From an uncultured Verrucomicrobiota bacterium (GTDB lineage Bacteria > Verrucomicrobiota > Verrucomicrobiia > Limisphaerales > UBA9464), in NCBI GenBank assembly GCA_903907995.1, contig CAIVQH010000060.1, forward strand, positions 62,001-126,000: a stretch of DNA of 64,000 nucleotides, read 5' to 3'. The position numbers were made by a program, and so were the translations under genes. A model generated the notes under the pieces. That model had not been told where the DNA came from, ran no database searches, and was given only the letters and a program-made list of their open reading frames with translations. Shown in pieces: positions 17,037-25,851 of this stretch; position 1 is the first letter of the stretch, and every line of letters starts with the position of its first letter.

Positions 17037-19235
17037 GTGAAGACTCCGTCCAAACCGGGTTCGCCGGCTTCTGGCTCTGGCCCCAAACCCAGTTCCCCCG
17101 CCGCCTCTCCGGCAACCCGACCCGCCAAGAAAACCGTTAAGGCCGTGCCGTCGGCTTCCCCCACGCTCCCCAAGACCGAAGCCAAGGTTGGTCAAACCCT
17201 GCCAAAAACGAAATCAGGTCCGGCTGTTAGCGATACGAAAAAGGCTGTGGCCCTCGTCAAACCGGCGAAAATGCCTGCACCCCCGCCCAACGCTCCGGCG
17301 AAGGCGGAAATACTGCCTGCGCCCACCGCCAAACCTGTCAAATCGGTGCCAACAAAAGCGGCGAAAAAGGTACCCAAAGCAAACGCAGCAGTAATGGCGG
17401 CGGTGGCAACTGTGTCCAAAGTTGAACCGCTTAAAGCCAAGGAAATGAAACCGTTGGCGGCGGCCAAGTCCGGCACATCGAGCCCAACGGTGACTTTGCC
17501 TGCCCAAGCTCCTGCAGCGCCGCCGCCCTCGGCTACTGCTGCCAAAGCTGAACCGGTCAAGCTCAAGACAACGGGCAAGGTTGCGCAGAAATCCGGGACT
17601 GAAAAACCGGCGGCCTCAATTCCGTTGGCACCTCTTCCAGCTCCAAAGTTGGCCTCGGACAAGTCCAAAACGGCCATGCTAGACGCAACGAAGGCGTTAG
17701 CTGCCGCCAAGCTTGAACCTGCCAAACTCAAGAACGAGGCGAAGAGTGAGACCGTATCAATAAAACCGGTGGTTGCCAGCCCGGTTGCGCCTGCGCCAGT
17801 TACGAAGTCAAGGAAGGAGGTGCCCAAGCCCGAAGTTGCCGTGCCTCCAGTGTCATCGCCGGTTTCTGCGGTTAAGTCGAAAAAATCTCCGGTTAAGGGC
17901 AACGTTTTCAGCAGGTCAGCAGCGATGAACAAGCCTGCCACTCGAGTGCCCGTGGGTGGAGGGGCGAGTGCAATCGCCACCCCGGAGGAAAAGATCACAC
18001 CGCCGCCCACAAAGGCAGCCGCACCGACGGCCACTTTACATGCCAATCTATTCTCCTCAGCACCGACGATCATGATCCCGCCCATTCCGCCAATCCTGCT
18101 GGAAGGTGATCACCCGGTGAAACTGCCTGGCTCGGCTCCCGCAGTATCCGCCGTCGCGACGCCCACCCCAACTGCGGCCAATTCCCAGCCGCCCGGAGTG
18201 CCGCCGGCGGCGGTTGCCGCAATCGTGAAGTCGGAATCCAAACGGGTGTGGACGGCCGCCGTTGAACCGAAGTTTGCGGTCCCTTTCCCGGGTGCCGGCT
18301 CCCTATGGCTGGTGGCCCGTGATCCCTTTGATCTTTGCGCGCATTGGAATCTCGATGTGGCGGCTTTGGCCGCTTACGCCGCCGATCACCAAGGCACTTG
18401 GCGGCTGCGCGTGTGGGTGGAGATGCCGGGAGCCTGGCTGGCCAATGATCAGCTCCTGCCGCTGGGCGCGTCGCATCGTTTTGTGCCCGTGCTGATGCCC
18501 GCGACCAGGTATGTTGCCGAAGTGGGCTTCGAGGCCAAGGACGGCTCCTGGCAGGGGCTCGCCGTGAGCCAGCCCGTTTCAACCCCCGCCGATGCGGTGT
18601 CCATGGACACCGAAGTGACCATGGCGACCGTGGCCCCGGAGCCGGTCACACCCGAGGTGCTGCGCCGGCTCCAACCGGATGCGGCGGCGGTCCCAACTGC
18701 GGGCTTCCCCTTGCTCTCACTGCCGGATCTGGCCAAGGCCTCGCAGCTTACCGCGCTGGTCTGGCGGGCGCTTTCCCAGTCGGGCGTGGGCAATTCTGGG
18801 GAAGTCACGGAGCTGGTGGGCGAGCACGTGATCTTGCCCGGTGGAGCCCGGCTTGGACCCACGGCGGGAGGGCCGGAGCTGGCGGTGGAAGCTCTGCCGA
18901 GCAGCGAATCCGTGCCGTTGCCGCCGACTGCACCCGCCCGCAACTTCTGGTTCAACGTCAACGCGGAAGTGATTCTCTACGGCAGCACCGAACGCGACGC
19001 GCGCGTTACCATCGGCGGACGCCCGGTGAAGCTGCGCGACGATGGCTCATTCTCCTTCCGCTTCGCCCTGCCAGATGGCGAATTCAAACTGCCAGTCGTG
19101 GCCATCAGCTCGGCCGGTGATGACCAGCGCGCCGCCGATGTCACTTTTGCCCGCAGCACCGCACTGCGGGGTGACGTAGGCGCGCATCCCACCGACAAGA
19201 GCCTGCGCCCGCCGACCGCCGACGCGGTGAGCTGA
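17037..19235 (+). CDS. DUF4912 protein with long Lys/Pro/Ala-rich N-terminal region
   Basis: With a GTG start at 17037 the product has 732 residues. The first roughly 350 are a low-complexity region of Lys, Ala, Pro, Ser and Val with recurring PAKxxP, KTxxK and AAKxEP units, like a histone-H1-type tail. A DUF4912 domain begins near residue 420 (LWLVARDPFDLCAHWNLD, then TWRLRVWVEMPG). It carries the RDP...W core of that family. A later part has FWFNVNAEVILYGSTERDARVTIGG, a beta-sandwich-like segment. The basic tail suggests DNA, RNA or polyanion binding; the domain function is unknown. Earlier in-frame codons back to 16527 overlap the divergent DsrE-like gene and were excluded. Confidence 0.78.
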   Translation: MKTPSKPGSPASGSGPKPSSPAASPATRPAKKTVKAVPSASPTLPKTEAKVGQTLPKTKSGPAVSDTKKAVALVKPAKMPAPPPNAPAKAEILPAPTAKPVKSVPTKAAKKVPKANAAVMAAVATVSKVEPLKAKEMKPLAAAKSGTSSPTVTLPAQAPAAPPPSATAAKAEPVKLKTTGKVAQKSGTEKPAASIPLAPLPAPKLASDKSKTAMLDATKALAAAKLEPAKLKNEAKSETVSIKPVVASPVAPAPVTKSRKEVPKPEVAVPPVSSPVSAVKSKKSPVKGNVFSRSAAMNKPATRVPVGGGASAIATPEEKITPPPTKAAAPTATLHANLFSSAPTIMIPPIPPILLEGDHPVKLPGSAPAVSAVATPTPTAANSQPPGVPPAAVAAIVKSESKRVWTAAVEPKFAVPFPGAGSLWLVARDPFDLCAHWNLDVAALAAYAADHQGTWRLRVWVEMPGAWLANDQLLPLGASHRFVPVLMPATRYVAEVGFEAKDGSWQGLAVSQPVSTPADAVSMDTEVTMATVAPEPVTPEVLRRLQPDAAAVPTAGFPLLSLPDLAKASQLTALVWRALSQSGVGNSGEVTELVGEHVILPGGARLGPTAGGPELAVEALPSSESVPLPPTAPARNFWFNVNAEVILYGSTERDARVTIGGRPVKLRDDGSFSFRFALPDGEFKLPVVAISSAGDDQRAADVTFARSTALRGDVGAHPTDKSLRPPTADAVS

Positions 19236-19277
19236 GCCAGCTTCGCCTGTCGCCGGTTCTCCCGGGAACGGGACAGT

Positions 19278-19958
19278 TTAAGACTGCTCCACGACCGCAC
19301 CGTTTCTCAGCCGCAGGATGTGCCGGCAGCGTCTGGCCAGCTCGAGGTCGTGCGTGACCAGCACCAGCGCGGTGCCGGCAGCGGCGTTCAGCTCGAAGAG
19401 CATGTCCACCACGAGCCGCGCCGTGTCGCCATCGAGGTTTCCGGTGGGCTCGTCGGCAAAAAGGATCTGCGGACGGTTCACGAACGCGCGGGCCAACGCC
19501 ACGCGCTGCTGTTCGCCACCGCTGAGTTGCGCCGGATAGTGGTGCAGCCGATCGCCCAGCCCGACCCGGGCCAGCAGTTCTTCCGCAGTTTTCTGCGAGG
19601 AGTTTTGGCCGCGCAGTTCCAGCGGGATGAGCACATTTTCCAGAGCGGTGAGCGTCGCGAGCAGTTGAAAATTCTGGAAGATGAAGCCCACCGAGGCATT
19701 GCGGACGAGCGCCCGGGCATCCTCATCGAGCGCGCCCAATTCTTGTCCCGCCAAAGTGACGGTGCCGGTGGTGGCCCGGTCGAGTCCGGCGCAGAGGCCG
19801 AGCAGGGTGGTCTTGCCGCTGCCGCTCGGCCCGACGATGGCCAGGGTGTCACCGGTCGCGAGCGAGAAGCTGACGTCGCGGAGCACCGTGAGCGGCGCGT
19901 CCGCGCGACCGTAGGTCTTGGTCAGCGCGCGGGCTTCAAGGATGGGCGAGGCAGGCAC
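19278..19958 (-). CDS. ABC transporter ATPase, LolD/MacB-YbbA type
   Basis: This 226-residue stand-alone ATPase has Walker A GPSGSGKTT (about 43-51), signature LSGGEQQRVALARA, Walker B with LFADEPTGNLD and the switch His in LVTHDLELA. The ADEPTGNLD wording and the short length are typical of LolD, FtsE-like and YbbA ATPases, which drive lipoprotein release or other transmembrane mechanical work through FtsX/MacB-type permeases. No such permease is nearby. The gene converges with the DUF4912 gene and is divergent from the amino-acid transporter. Confidence 0.9.
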   Translation of the reverse strand: MPASPILEARALTKTYGRADAPLTVLRDVSFSLATGDTLAIVGPSGSGKTTLLGLCAGLDRATTGTVTLAGQELGALDEDARALVRNASVGFIFQNFQLLATLTALENVLIPLELRGQNSSQKTAEELLARVGLGDRLHHYPAQLSGGEQQRVALARAFVNRPQILFADEPTGNLDGDTARLVVDMLFELNAAAGTALVLVTHDLELARRCRHILRLRNGAVVEQS

Positions 19959-20060
19959 GGGCGGAGGTTGCGGGAGGAAATGGCAGCGTCAAATCCGATG
20001 CCACAGATTGTCCGCAAATTATGCTTGTGATTTGCGCGGTCTGACCGCTTATCGCGACCT

Positions 20061-21611
20061 GTGCAAATCGCCGGTCTCGCGGCCGCCTCTGGCCGCCGGT
20101 CCCACTGGAGTTTTCACCGCGGCTGGCGGTGCCTCCGCCTCGCCCTGATCACGCTGCTCAGCCTGCCATTGCTGACGGCCCGCGCCGATCTTTCCGAACT
20201 CCTCCAGCGAGGAGTCCTGCGTTGGGGCAATGACGCCGAGGGAGGCGCCCCCTACATTTACCACGACCCGGATCACGCTGACCGCCTCATCGGTTTCGAG
20301 GTGGAATTTGCGGAGGCATTGGCCGGTCGGCTGGGTGTGAAGTCCGAGTTCGTGCAGAACAACTGGGATATGCTCGTGCCCGCGCTCGGCGACGGCACGA
20401 AGTTCGATGTGATCATCGCCGGCTTGGAACGCTCGCCGGAGAATCTGGGCAAGCTCGCCATGAGCCGCCCCTATTTCATCTTCGGCCAGCAACTCGTGGT
20501 GCGCGCCGACGTGACGAATGTTACCTCGCTCGATGATTTGCGGGGCAGGGCGGTGGGGGTGCTTTCCGCCTCGGGCTCGCATCATCTGGTGGAACGCCAC
20601 GGCGGAATCGAGGCGAAGGTTTATCAGGACAACGTGAATTACTTCCGCGATCTGGAGGTGGGCCGTCTCGATGCTGTGCTGACCGACTCCCCCATTGCCC
20701 AGGTCAACCTCGTGGAAAACACGAAGCTCAAGCTGGCGGGGAAGCCCTTCGCGCCCGGTTATTACGCGGTCGGCGTGCGGCGCGAAGATCCGTTGGTGTT
20801 GGCAAAAATCGATGAAGCCATCGCCGCCATGATTGCGGATGGCACGCTGGAGCGCATTTACACGAAGTACGGCCTTTGGTCCGCCGATCAGGGTGCATTG
20901 CGCGACTGGAAGGCGGACCGCGCGGACGCCGCCGCCGCCGCGCGGACGCAGCACTCGGCCTTGCGCGATTGGCGGACGTACATGCCTCTATTGCTCCGCG
21001 CCTCGGTGACGACGATCTGGATCACCTGCGCGGGCATGGTGCTGGCGGTGGTCTGGGGGCTGGCCCTGGCGCTGTTCCGCATGTATGGGCCCGCACCCGT
21101 GCGCTGGTTGTCGGTCGCCTACATCGAGGTCTTTCGCGGCACGCCGCTGCTGCTGCAGATCTACTTCATCTATTTCGGCCTTGCGCAGCAGCTCGGGCTG
21201 AAGCTGTCCGCCGGCGTGGCTGCCGTGGTTTCGCTCGGGCTGAATTACGCGGCGACCGAGGCGGAGAATTATCGGGCCGGTCTGCAGGCCGTCCCCAAAG
21301 GCCAGACCGAGGCCGCGCTCGCCTTGGGCATGACGCGCGCGCTGACGGTTCGCCGGGTGATCCTGCCGCAGGCGCTGCGCATCAGCCTGCCGAGCGTGAC
21401 CAACGACTTCATCGCGATGTTCAAGGATTCGTCCATCGTGTCCGTCATCGCGCTGGTCGAGCTGACGAAGGAATACCAGATCCGCGCGATCGATTCGGGC
21501 GACTACATCGGCATGGGTCTGATGACCGCCGCCATCTATTTTGTGATGAGCTATCTCGCGTCGCTCGGCGCCCGTGCTATCGAAAGGAGGATGAACCGTG
21601 ATCACCGTTGA
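20061..21611 (+). CDS. Amino-acid ABC transporter: binding protein fused to permease
   Basis: This 516-residue protein joins two parts normally made separately. After a signal-like hydrophobic segment (about 26-41), a type-3 solute-binding domain (about 45-280) has RWGNDAEGGAPYIY, GFEVEFAEALAGRL and DVIIAGLERSPE. A linker leads to a permease domain of the HisM/GlnP family (about 305-510) with several membrane helices, FRGTPLLLQIYFIYFGLAQQ and the EAA loop with ALALGMT. The start is GTG at 20061, preceding the signal sequence. The 3' end overlaps the ATPase gene by 14 bases. Such fusions are known for polar amino-acid importers; the exact substrate cannot be told from sequence. Confidence 0.93.
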   Translation: MQIAGLAAASGRRSHWSFHRGWRCLRLALITLLSLPLLTARADLSELLQRGVLRWGNDAEGGAPYIYHDPDHADRLIGFEVEFAEALAGRLGVKSEFVQNNWDMLVPALGDGTKFDVIIAGLERSPENLGKLAMSRPYFIFGQQLVVRADVTNVTSLDDLRGRAVGVLSASGSHHLVERHGGIEAKVYQDNVNYFRDLEVGRLDAVLTDSPIAQVNLVENTKLKLAGKPFAPGYYAVGVRREDPLVLAKIDEAIAAMIADGTLERIYTKYGLWSADQGALRDWKADRADAAAAARTQHSALRDWRTYMPLLLRASVTTIWITCAGMVLAVVWGLALALFRMYGPAPVRWLSVAYIEVFRGTPLLLQIYFIYFGLAQQLGLKLSAGVAAVVSLGLNYAATEAENYRAGLQAVPKGQTEAALALGMTRALTVRRVILPQALRISLPSVTNDFIAMFKDSSIVSVIALVELTKEYQIRAIDSGDYIGMGLMTAAIYFVMSYLASLGARAIERRMNRDHR

Positions 21612-22344
21612 AGCCCTGACCAAGAGCTTTGGTTCCACCCGCGTGCTGGATGGTCTGGATCACCGCCAGGCCGCTGGCGAAACCGTGGCGCTGATCGGTC
21701 CGAGCGGCTGTGGTAAGAGCACGTTCCTGCGCTGCCTCAATCAGCTCGAGACGCACGACACCGGGCGCATCACGATCGGCGATCTGACGCTGGAAGGTGG
21801 CCGCGCCGCCACGACGGAACAGCAACGCCAGCTCCGGCTGCGGGCGGGCATGGTATTCCAGCAGTTTCACCTTTTCCCGCACCGCACGGCGCTGGAGAAC
21901 GTGATGGAGGGGCCGCTGCACATCCTGCGTGAACCCCGCGCCGAGGTGGAGGCACGCGCCCGTGAACTGCTTGCCAAGGTGGACCTTTCCGCCCGGGCCG
22001 ATCATCTGCCCGGGCAGCTCTCGGGCGGTCAGCAGCAGCGTGTCGCGATTGCGCGAGCGCTGGCCATGCGTCCTCAGCTGTTGCTGCTGGATGAGCCGAC
22101 TAGCGCGCTCGACCCGGAGCTGCGCGATGAGGTTCGAAGCGTGCTGCGGCAACTGGCGGAGGAGGGGATGACCATGCTCGTCGTCACGCACGATATGCAG
22201 CTCGCGCGCGAGGTCGCCGACCAGGTGGTGTTCCTGCATCAGGGGCGCGTCGCGGAGTCGGGCACGGCCGAGGCGATTTTCCAAGCGCCGCAACATGAGC
22301 GGACGCGGGATTTTCTGCGAAGAGTGCGGAGCGCGGGTCTGTGA
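21598..22344 (+). CDS. Amino-acid ABC transporter ATP-binding protein (GlnQ type)
   Basis: This 248-residue ATPase has Walker A GPSGCGKST (about 34-42), MVFQQFHLFPHRTALENV (Q-loop wording typical of GlnQ/HisP), signature LSGGQQQRVAIARAL and Walker B LLLLDEPTSALDPEL. The GTG start lies inside the end of the permease gene (14-base overlap). The first strand reads LDGLDHRQAAGE, slightly unusual at a position that is normally VxLxV. The last codons (Arg-Ser-Ala-Gly-Leu-stop) are provided by a REP-like hairpin, exactly mirrored in the convergent Nudix gene. Confidence 0.93.
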   Translation: MITVEALTKSFGSTRVLDGLDHRQAAGETVALIGPSGCGKSTFLRCLNQLETHDTGRITIGDLTLEGGRAATTEQQRQLRLRAGMVFQQFHLFPHRTALENVMEGPLHILREPRAEVEARARELLAKVDLSARADHLPGQLSGGQQQRVAIARALAMRPQLLLLDEPTSALDPELRDEVRSVLRQLAEEGMTMLVVTHDMQLAREVADQVVFLHQGRVAESGTAEAIFQAPQHERTRDFLRRVRSAGL

Positions 22345-22364
22345 CCCGCAGCAACCTCCGAACT
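22327..22364 (+). repeat. REP-like palindromic element, copy 1
   Basis: A 7-bp perfect hairpin (GCGGGTC, loop TGT, GACCCGC at 22333-22349) is preceded by CGGAGC and followed by GCAGCAACCTCCGAACT. The same arrangement is found inverted at 22391-22435. The loop and right stem contain the TGA stop of the glnQ-type gene. Relative to copy 2, one base pair of the stem is swapped (G-C for C-G) on both sides, so pairing is kept. Confidence 0.8.
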
Positions 22365-22390
22365 GCCGGTCGCTTCCCTTTCATTAGTCA

Positions 22391-22435
22391 GCTTCGAACT
22401 GGAGGAGCTGCTGCGGCTCACAGAGCCGCGCTCCG
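22391..22435 (-). repeat. REP-like palindromic element, copy 2 (inverted)
   Basis: On the minus strand this reads CGGAGC, then a perfect hairpin (GCGGCTC, loop TGT, GAGCCGC at 22413-22429), then GCAGCAGCTCCTCCAGTTCGAA. It matches copy 1 in inverted orientation, with only small insertions in the trailing part. The hairpin contains the TGA stop of the Nudix gene. The two copies together could act as a bidirectional terminator between convergent genes. Confidence 0.8.
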
Positions 22436-22867
22436 TCGAAACTCCGGCGCGCCCTGCAACGACGCCAGCAATCCGGCGTCCGCAGCAGGAAACGAATAAC
22501 GCCCCAGCTCCTCGGCCGTGACCCAGGCCAGTGCGGCACAGTCGAGGGGCTGGGGTTCGCCGGAGATCAGCGAGCACACGAAGAAGCGCAGGTGCACGGT
22601 CTTCTCCGGATAGGCGTGGGTGACCTCATTGAAGAGGCGTTCCACACCGACGTCGATGGCCAGTTCTTCGCGGAGTTCGCGGCGCAGGCAGTCCGCCCAT
22701 AACTCGCCCGGCTCGCGCTTGCCGCCCGGGAATTCCCAGAGTCCGGCCAGATGCGAGCCTGCCTTGCGCTGGGTGATGAGCAGCTTGCCGTCGCGAAACA
22801 AGAGGCCTGCCGCCACGTCGATGACCGCGCAGGGAGTTTCCTGCGGTTTGCGGGGTAGGTCGCTCAC
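22418..22867 (-). CDS. Nudix hydrolase, MutT (8-oxo-dGTP diphosphatase) type
   Basis: This protein of about 149 residues has the Nudix box GGKREPGELWADCLRRELREEL, preceded by LITQRKAGSHLAGLWEFPGG as in MutT and the A/G-specific glycosylase C-domain. It likely removes oxidised nucleotides or a similar substrate. GTG codons at 22867 and 22873 are both possible starts; longer readings overlap the ugd gene and look non-coding. The C-terminus (Arg-Ser-Ala-Ala-Leu-stop) comes from the REP-like element. The gene lies downstream of ugd on the same strand, about 41 bases after it. Confidence 0.88.
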   Translation of the reverse strand: MSDLPRKPQETPCAVIDVAAGLLFRDGKLLITQRKAGSHLAGLWEFPGGKREPGELWADCLRRELREELAIDVGVERLFNEVTHAYPEKTVHLRFFVCSLISGEPQPLDCAALAWVTAEELGRYSFPAADAGLLASLQGAPEFRRSAAL

Positions 22868-22908
22868 GATCACAGACAGGGGTGGCAGGCCGTGACTTCG
22901 GACGCAAT

Positions 22909-24207
22909 TCAGCGTCCGATGCTCTTGTAGATGAAACCAAGCTTCTCCATCTCCGCCGGGTCGAACAGGTTCCGGCCGTCGAAGATGATGGGCGTGCGCA
23001 TGGACTTCCGGGCACGCGCGAGATCCAGCTTGGTGAATTGCGGCCATTCGGTGGCGATGGCCAGTGCGTCGACCCCGTCTGTCACGGCGTCCATGTCGGC
23101 GACGTATTCCACGGTGTCCGACGCGGGCAGCAGCGCCTTCGCCTTCTCCATCGCCTCCGGATCGTACACCCGCAGCTTGGCGCCCTCTTTGAGGAGGCGC
23201 TGGCAGAGGTCGATGGCCGGCGAGGTGCGGACGTCGTCGGTGTTCTGCTTGAAGGCAAGTCCCAGCACGCCGATGCGCTTGTCGCGGAGCACCCAGAGGT
23301 TGTCCTGGATCTTCTTCACGAAGCGCGCCATCTGGTCGGCATTGATGCGCTGGACCTCCTTGAGCAATTGGAAATCGTAGCCCAGCTCCTCGGAGATGTG
23401 GATGAAGGCCGAGAGATCTTTTGGGAAGCAGGAGCCGCCGAATCCAAGGCTCGCCTGCAGGAAGCGCGTGCCGATGCGGTTGTCCAGGCCCATGCCGCGG
23501 GTGACTTCCTGCACGTTGGCGCCGGCGGCCTCGCAGATGACGGAGAGCGCGTTGGCGTAAGAGATTTTGAGCGCGAGGAAGGAATTCGCGGCGTGCTTGA
23601 TCAGCTCGGCCGAATTGGTGTCGGTGACGATGATCGGGGCGTTGAAAGGGCTGTAAATCTCCTTCATCGCCGCCACCGGACGCTGGCTGCTGACGCCGAT
23701 GACGACGCGGTCCGGTTTCATCAGGTCCTCGACCGCGAAGCCTTCGCGCAGGAACTCGGGATTACTGACGACGTCAAAGTCCACGCTGGTCTTGCGGTAG
23801 CGCTTGATGGTTTCTGTGACCTTCTCGCCGGTCTTCACCGGCACCGTGCTCTTGTCCACGATGATGCGGTAGGCGGTGAGATGGCCGGCGACTTCGCGGG
23901 CGACCGACTCGATGTAGCTCATGTCCACCGAGCCGTCGGGCTGCGGCGGCGTGGGCACCGCGATGAAGATGACCTCGGAATTGGCCACGCCCTCGCCGGT
24001 GGATTGCGTGAAGAGCAGCCGGCCGGCCGCCACGTTGCGGCGCACCACCTCGTCCAGTCCCGGCTCATAGATGGGGATGCCGCCGGCCTGAAGCAGGGCC
24101 ACCTTTTTGGGGTCGGCATCGACGCAGGTGACGGTGTGGCCAACTTCGGCGAAGCAGGCGCCCGTGACGAGACCAACGTATCCGGTTCCAATGATCGTAA
24201 TTTTCAT
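22909..24207 (-). CDS. ugd: UDP-glucose 6-dehydrogenase
   Basis: The enzyme oxidises UDP-glucose to UDP-glucuronate with two NAD molecules, supplying acidic sugars for surface polysaccharides. The 432 residues include the NAD-binding loop GTGYVGLVTG (7-16), VAVPTPP-like IAVPTPPQPDG, SNPEFLREG, the catalytic Cys260 in GFGGSCFPKD, and the C-terminal UDP-binding FKQNTDDVRTSPA. Length and motif order are those of the TuaD/Ugd family. A terminator hairpin lies just upstream, so it is probably transcribed on its own or with the Nudix gene. Confidence 0.96.
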   Translation of the reverse strand: MKITIIGTGYVGLVTGACFAEVGHTVTCVDADPKKVALLQAGGIPIYEPGLDEVVRRNVAAGRLLFTQSTGEGVANSEVIFIAVPTPPQPDGSVDMSYIESVAREVAGHLTAYRIIVDKSTVPVKTGEKVTETIKRYRKTSVDFDVVSNPEFLREGFAVEDLMKPDRVVIGVSSQRPVAAMKEIYSPFNAPIIVTDTNSAELIKHAANSFLALKISYANALSVICEAAGANVQEVTRGMGLDNRIGTRFLQASLGFGGSCFPKDLSAFIHISEELGYDFQLLKEVQRINADQMARFVKKIQDNLWVLRDKRIGVLGLAFKQNTDDVRTSPAIDLCQRLLKEGAKLRVYDPEAMEKAKALLPASDTVEYVADMDAVTDGVDALAIATEWPQFTKLDLARARKSMRTPIIFDGRNLFDPAEMEKLGFIYKSIGR

Positions 24208-24223
24208 GGGTGGCTAAACAAAC

Positions 24224-24246
24224 AACGGCGGTCTGAGACCGCCGTT
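24224..24246 (-). terminator. Rho-independent terminator after the TPR gene
   Basis: A perfect 10-bp stem (AACGGCGGTC at 24224-24233 paired with GACCGCCGTT at 24237-24246, loop of three bases) is followed on the minus strand by the T-rich GTTTGTTTA. It sits 32 bases past the end of the TPR gene and just before ugd. Confidence 0.85.
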
Positions 24247-24277
24247 GGGGGTGAAAGTTCAATTCAGTCCCGCCGGT

Positions 24278-24982
24278 TCATTTGGCCGGGACCGCAACCG
24301 CGTTGGTCGTCGAGGGCTTCTCCAGTTCCGGGTGCTGCTGAAGCAGGCGGGCGCGGGAAAGCACCACGGCTTCACGGGATAAGGATGCCGTATCATTGAG
24401 CGCCTCGTCGTACAGGGCGAGCGCCTGGGCAGGCTGATTGGCGGCCTCGTGGAGGCGGGCCTTTGCCAGCCGGGCCTGGTTGGCCACGGCGTCAGTCCGG
24501 TAGGTGGAGATCACGTGATCGTAGGCGGCGATGGCCTCGGTGGTCTTGTTCTGGGCGTCGAGGGCGCTGGCGACACCGAGTTCAGCGGTGGGCACGAGCG
24601 GACTGGCCGCGAAATCAGCGATGAACTTCGCAAATTCGGACTGAGCCTCCGCATACTTGCCCTCGGCAAAGAGCTGGCCGCCGGCCAGCAGGCGGGCGCG
24701 TTCCGCGGCGTGCGTGCCGGCATGGGCCGCCGCCACCTGGAGCAGCGCCTGGCTGCTGATGGCGCTTTCGGTGGCCGTGGCGGTGTGCAGCGCGCGTCCA
24801 CCCTCGGCTTCGCTCTGCCCCCGCCGCCAGTTCATGATCATGAAGGCGAGCACGGCCGCCACCACGGCGGCCAGCACGATGGCAATGGCCTTCTTGTAAA
24901 GCTCGAACCAGGTCAGGAAATCGAATTCTGGGCCCTGCTTTTCCGGGGCGGCGGGTGACGGCGAAACGGTCGATGAACTCAT
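24278..24982 (-). CDS. Membrane-anchored TPR protein (YfgM-like)
   Basis: This 234-residue protein has a Ser/Pro-rich cytoplasmic N-terminus (MSSSTVSPSP), one membrane helix at about 32-50, and a periplasmic helical part with repeated TPR-like pairs (GGQLFAEGKYAEAQSEFAKFI, ALDAQNKTTEAIAAYDHVI, AANQPAQALALYDEALN). The topology (LTWFELYKKAIAIVLAAV before the helix) resembles YfgM, the SecYEG/BamB-associated chaperone factor. It ends with a Val/Pro/Ala tail. The ATG at 24982 was chosen because the upstream extension has no membrane-protein or family features. Confidence 0.75.
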   Translation of the reverse strand: MSSSTVSPSPAAPEKQGPEFDFLTWFELYKKAIAIVLAAVVAAVLAFMIMNWRRGQSEAEGGRALHTATATESAISSQALLQVAAAHAGTHAAERARLLAGGQLFAEGKYAEAQSEFAKFIADFAASPLVPTAELGVASALDAQNKTTEAIAAYDHVISTYRTDAVANQARLAKARLHEAANQPAQALALYDEALNDTASLSREAVVLSRARLLQQHPELEKPSTTNAVAVPAK

Positions 24983-25197
24983 AAAAGAGGCCGCGATATT
25001 TCGGGCGGAAGGCCAAAACACAAGCCCCTTTTGCCGGGCTCTGACCGCAAGCCGTCCTTTGGCTGGCCATTCGGGCTGCCTCTCGATGGGCCGATGGCGA
25101 AACACTTATGGGCGGTTGGACGGGCCGAGCGGGGCCGAAAAAGCTGCTCTGGCGGCTTCAGGGTTGCGTGTGCTTCGCGCTCTGGAATTGTTCGGCG

Positions 25198-25851
25198 GTG
25201 ACCGCCCGTTATGAAGACCGCTTCCGGCATGAGCGCGAGCTGTTCGCGACCGGCCTGACGCGTCTGGCCGGCGTGGACGAGGCGGGTCGGGGACCGCTGG
25301 CAGGGCCGGTGGTCGCGGCGGCGGTGATTTTTCCAAGTGCATGGTTTGCCGCAGGAATTCCGTACGAACTGAGGGAGCTGAACGACTCAAAGCAGCTCAC
25401 CGAGGCCCAGCGTGAGCGGTTCTTTGACCTGCTGACCCAATGCGAAGAGGTCGAGCACGCCGTGGCCATCGTCGGGGCGGAGGTGATCGACGCGATCAAC
25501 ATCCTGCAGGCGACGCATCGGGCGATGAACGACGCGCTGCGGCCGTTGCGGACGCAACATGCTTTGGTGGACGGCCTGCTGGTAAAGTCGCTCACCGTGC
25601 CGCAGCTGCCGTTGGTGAAGGGGGACGCCCGCAGCTACTCCATCGCCGCCGCGAGCGTGCTGGCCAAGGTCACCCGTGACCGTCTGATGGTGGTCGCCGA
25701 CTCGACTTGGCCGGGCTACGGCTTTGCCCGGCACAAGGGCTACGGCACCCCGGAACATCTGGCCGCACTGGCGACTCTGGGTCCGTGCCCGATCCACCGC
25801 CGCAGCTTTGCGCCGCTGAAGCAGCCGGAGCCGGAATTGTTTCCGGCATGA
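25198..25851 (+). CDS. rnhB: Ribonuclease HII
   Basis: This enzyme cuts RNA in RNA-DNA hybrids and single ribonucleotides in DNA. From the GTG at 25198 the protein has 217 residues. The catalytic block GVDEAGRGPLAGPV holds Asp27 and Glu28. Asp in ALVDGLLV and the Asp in KVTRDRLM complete the site, and HKGYGTPEH is the family's C-terminal signature. A longer reading starts at an ATG at 25108, but that extension is not family-like, so 25198 is preferred with moderate certainty. Its stop overlaps the start of the ADP-ribosylglycohydrolase gene. Confidence 0.94.
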   Translation: MTARYEDRFRHERELFATGLTRLAGVDEAGRGPLAGPVVAAAVIFPSAWFAAGIPYELRELNDSKQLTEAQRERFFDLLTQCEEVEHAVAIVGAEVIDAINILQATHRAMNDALRPLRTQHALVDGLLVKSLTVPQLPLVKGDARSYSIAAASVLAKVTRDRLMVVADSTWPGYGFARHKGYGTPEHLAALATLGPCPIHRRSFAPLKQPEPELFPA

